Source: Roseiarcus sp963758335 (GTDB lineage: Bacteria > Pseudomonadota > Alphaproteobacteria > Rhizobiales > Beijerinckiaceae). Taken from it: DNA of 64,000 nt. Position numbers and translations under genes: made by a program. The notes beneath the pieces were generated by a model. It made no database searches. It was not told where the DNA came from and saw nothing but the letters and a program-made list of their open reading frames with translations. This document shows positions 62,417-64,000 of the stretch, one piece after another. Each line of letters begins with the position of its first letter. Within the stretch, counting starts at the first letter, position 1. The stretch covers positions 186,001-250,000 of the forward strand of contig CAVWVF010000002.1 in the NCBI GenBank assembly GCA_963758335.1, given 5' to 3'.

Positions 62417-64000
62417 GTGACAAAGCCTGCAACGCCGATGTTGGATCAAATCGCCTCGCCGGCCGACTTGCGCAAGCTGAACGAGGGCGAGCTCGTGAGG
62501 CTCGCCGAAGAACTGCGCGCCGAGACGATCAGCGCGGTTTCGGTGACCGGCGGCCATCTCGGGGCCGGCTTGGGCGTCGTCGAGCTGACGGTGGCGCTGC
62601 ACTACGTGTTCAACACGCCGTCCGACCGCATCGTCTGGGACGTCGGCCATCAGGCATATCCCCACAAGATCCTGACGGGGCGGCGCTCGCGCATTCGCAC
62701 GCTGCGCCAGGCCGGCGGCCTGTCGGGATTCACCAAGCGTTCGGAAAGCGAATACGACGCCTTCGGCGCCGGCCACTCGTCGACCTCGATCTCCGCCGCC
62801 CTCGGCATGGCGGTCGCGCGCGATCTTTCGCATCGGACCGACAATGTCGTGGCCGTCATCGGCGACGGCGCCATGTCGGCGGGCATGGCCTACGAGGCAA
62901 TGAACAACGCCGGCGCGATGGGCTCGCGGCTCATCGTCGTCCTCAACGACAACGACATGTCGATCGCTCCGCCGACCGGAGCGATGTCGGCCTATCTGGC
63001 GCGGCTGGTCACCAGCCATACCTATCGGTCATTGCGCGACGTGGCCAAGCAGCTCGCCCGCCATCTGCCGAGATTTCTCTACGACAAGGTCGAGCGCACC
63101 GAGGAATATGGGCGCGGCTTCTTCACCGGCGGAACGCTGTTCGAGGAATTGGGCTTCTATTACGTCGGGCCGATCGACGGCCACAAGCTCGACCACCTGC
63201 TGCCGGTCCTCAAGAACGTGCGGGACATGCACGGCGGTCCGGTGCTGGTGCATGTCGTGACGAAGAAGGGCAAGGGGTATCCGCCGGCCGAGGCGGCCGA
63301 CGACAAATACCACGGCGTCACCGCCTTCGACGTCATCACCGGTGCGCAGGCCAAGCCCAAGAGTAACGCCCCCGCCTACACGAGAGTGTTCGGCGAAGCG
63401 CTGCTCGATGCAGCGCGGCGCGACGACAAGGTCGTCGCGGTCACCGCCGCCATGCCCCAGGGCACCGGCGTCGACCGGATGCAGGAGGTCTTTCCCGAGC
63501 GCGTGTTCGACGTCGGCATCGCCGAGCAGCACGCCGTCACCTTCTCGGCCGGGCTCGCGGCGGAGGGCTTTAAGCCCTTCTGCGCCATCTATTCGACCTT
63601 CCTGCAGCGCGGCTACGACCAAGTGGTGCACGACGTCGCGGTCCAGAATCTGCCCGTCCGCTTCGCGATCGACCGCGCCGGCCTGGTCGGCGCCGACGGG
63701 CCGACGCATGCGGGCGCCTTCGACGTCGCCTATCTCGCCTGCCTGCCGAACATGGTGGTGATGGCGGCGGCGGACGAAGCCGAGCTCATGCACATGGTCG
63801 CGACCTGCGCGGCTCACGGCAACGGCCCGATCGCGCTGCGCTACCCGCGCGGCGAAGGCGTCGGCGTCGAGCTGCCGGAGCGCGGCGAGCCCCTGCCGAT
63901 CGGCAAGGGGCGGATTCTTCGCGAGGGCTCGCGGATCGCCATCCTGACCCTCGGCGCCCGCCTCGCCGAGGGGCTGAGGGCGGCCGAGGAACTGGCGGCG
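62417..64000 (+). CDS. dxs: 1-deoxy-D-xylulose-5-phosphate synthase (5' part)
   Basis: The first 528 codons from GTG 62417 (MTKPATPMLDQIASPADLRK), continuing past the window. Thiamine-diphosphate enzyme condensing pyruvate and glyceraldehyde 3-phosphate, first step of the MEP isoprenoid pathway. Seen: SVTGGHLGAGLGVVELTVAL, WDVGHQAYPHKILTGRR, AFGAGHSSTSISAALGMA, the ThDP motif VIGDGAMSAGMAYEAMNNAG then NDNDMSI, YVGPIDGHKLD, VGIAEQHAVTFSAG with the catalytic Glu, and DRAGLVGADGPTHAGAFD. No frameshift in the part visible. Confidence 0.96.
   Translation, partial: MTKPATPMLDQIASPADLRKLNEGELVRLAEELRAETISAVSVTGGHLGAGLGVVELTVALHYVFNTPSDRIVWDVGHQAYPHKILTGRRSRIRTLRQAGGLSGFTKRSESEYDAFGAGHSSTSISAALGMAVARDLSHRTDNVVAVIGDGAMSAGMAYEAMNNAGAMGSRLIVVLNDNDMSIAPPTGAMSAYLARLVTSHTYRSLRDVAKQLARHLPRFLYDKVERTEEYGRGFFTGGTLFEELGFYYVGPIDGHKLDHLLPVLKNVRDMHGGPVLVHVVTKKGKGYPPAEAADDKYHGVTAFDVITGAQAKPKSNAPAYTRVFGEALLDAARRDDKVVAVTAAMPQGTGVDRMQEVFPERVFDVGIAEQHAVTFSAGLAAEGFKPFCAIYSTFLQRGYDQVVHDVAVQNLPVRFAIDRAGLVGADGPTHAGAFDVAYLACLPNMVVMAAADEAELMHMVATCAAHGNGPIALRYPRGEGVGVELPERGEPLPIGKGRILREGSRIAILTLGARLAEGLRAAEELAA

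Overview
This is a high-GC alphaproteobacterial chromosome segment. Gene content (lolA, xthA, dxs, BKACE, FixL/FixJ-like pair, penicillin acylase, DUF779 beside an aldehyde dehydrogenase, DUF6582) points to Hyphomicrobiales, perhaps the Beijerinckiaceae/Methylocystaceae side. That placement rests on family recognition, not on a search. No rRNA, convincing tRNA or CRISPR array was seen.

1-15.3 kb is a decayed accessory island. It holds a fragment of an nSTAND1 NTPase cut by an IS1182-family element, an acyl/malonyl-CoA synthetase (matB), and two VapBC-type toxin-antitoxin modules. Both toxin genes are interrupted by mobile DNA while both antitoxins are open. The first vapC is split by a 5.84-kb segment (3971-9807) bounded by about 30-bp imperfect inverted repeats with no recognisable intact transposase inside. 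Its cargo is a minus-strand set (small Cys-rich protein, unknown 198-aa protein, 1.1-kaa protein with 16 near-identical 34-aa TPR units) and a plus-strand membrane protein. It is the best candidate here for an undescribed system. The second vapC is frameshifted and split by an IS630. An IS66 element with a clear 8-bp target duplication lies between the modules.

15.4-40.3 kb is mostly metabolic and housekeeping: maiA with an in-frame stop, BKACE, class III aminotransferase, lolA, a small anchored protein plus chagasin-type inhibitor, a MASE1 histidine kinase/FixJ-type regulator pair, a BBE-type FAD oxidoreductase, a DUF4242-cyclase fusion, SRAP, ChaC, a GST, an HD hydrolase, YjbR, xthA, penicillin acylase, aldehyde dehydrogenase/DUF779, then a tightly overlapping regulator/cNMP-binding/metallopeptidase trio and an HNH nuclease. 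Short scars of SRAP, the FixJ-type gene and YjbR lie near their full copies.

40.4-57.5 kb is again rearranged: a second, frameshifted IS66, a palindromic repeat, a 221-bp tandem duplication, a very large SAM-cyclase-AAA-TPR gene whose C-terminal module is present three times and which carries two palindromic repeats inside its reading frame, a large glycine-rich repetitive secreted protein broken by frameshifts and an IS3, a TPR-sulfotransferase, and a cluster of truncated metabolic gene pieces.

57.7-64 kb holds an RBBP9-type hydrolase, a sulfur-handling cluster (ArsR-rhodanese, metallo-beta-lactamase-fold hydrolase, SHOCT protein, DsrE protein, MFS transporter) with a candidate operator, and the 5' part of dxs. 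Several otherwise well-conserved genes differ from an open frame by one base or one stop codon; genome decay and assembly indels both fit, and only reads can separate them.
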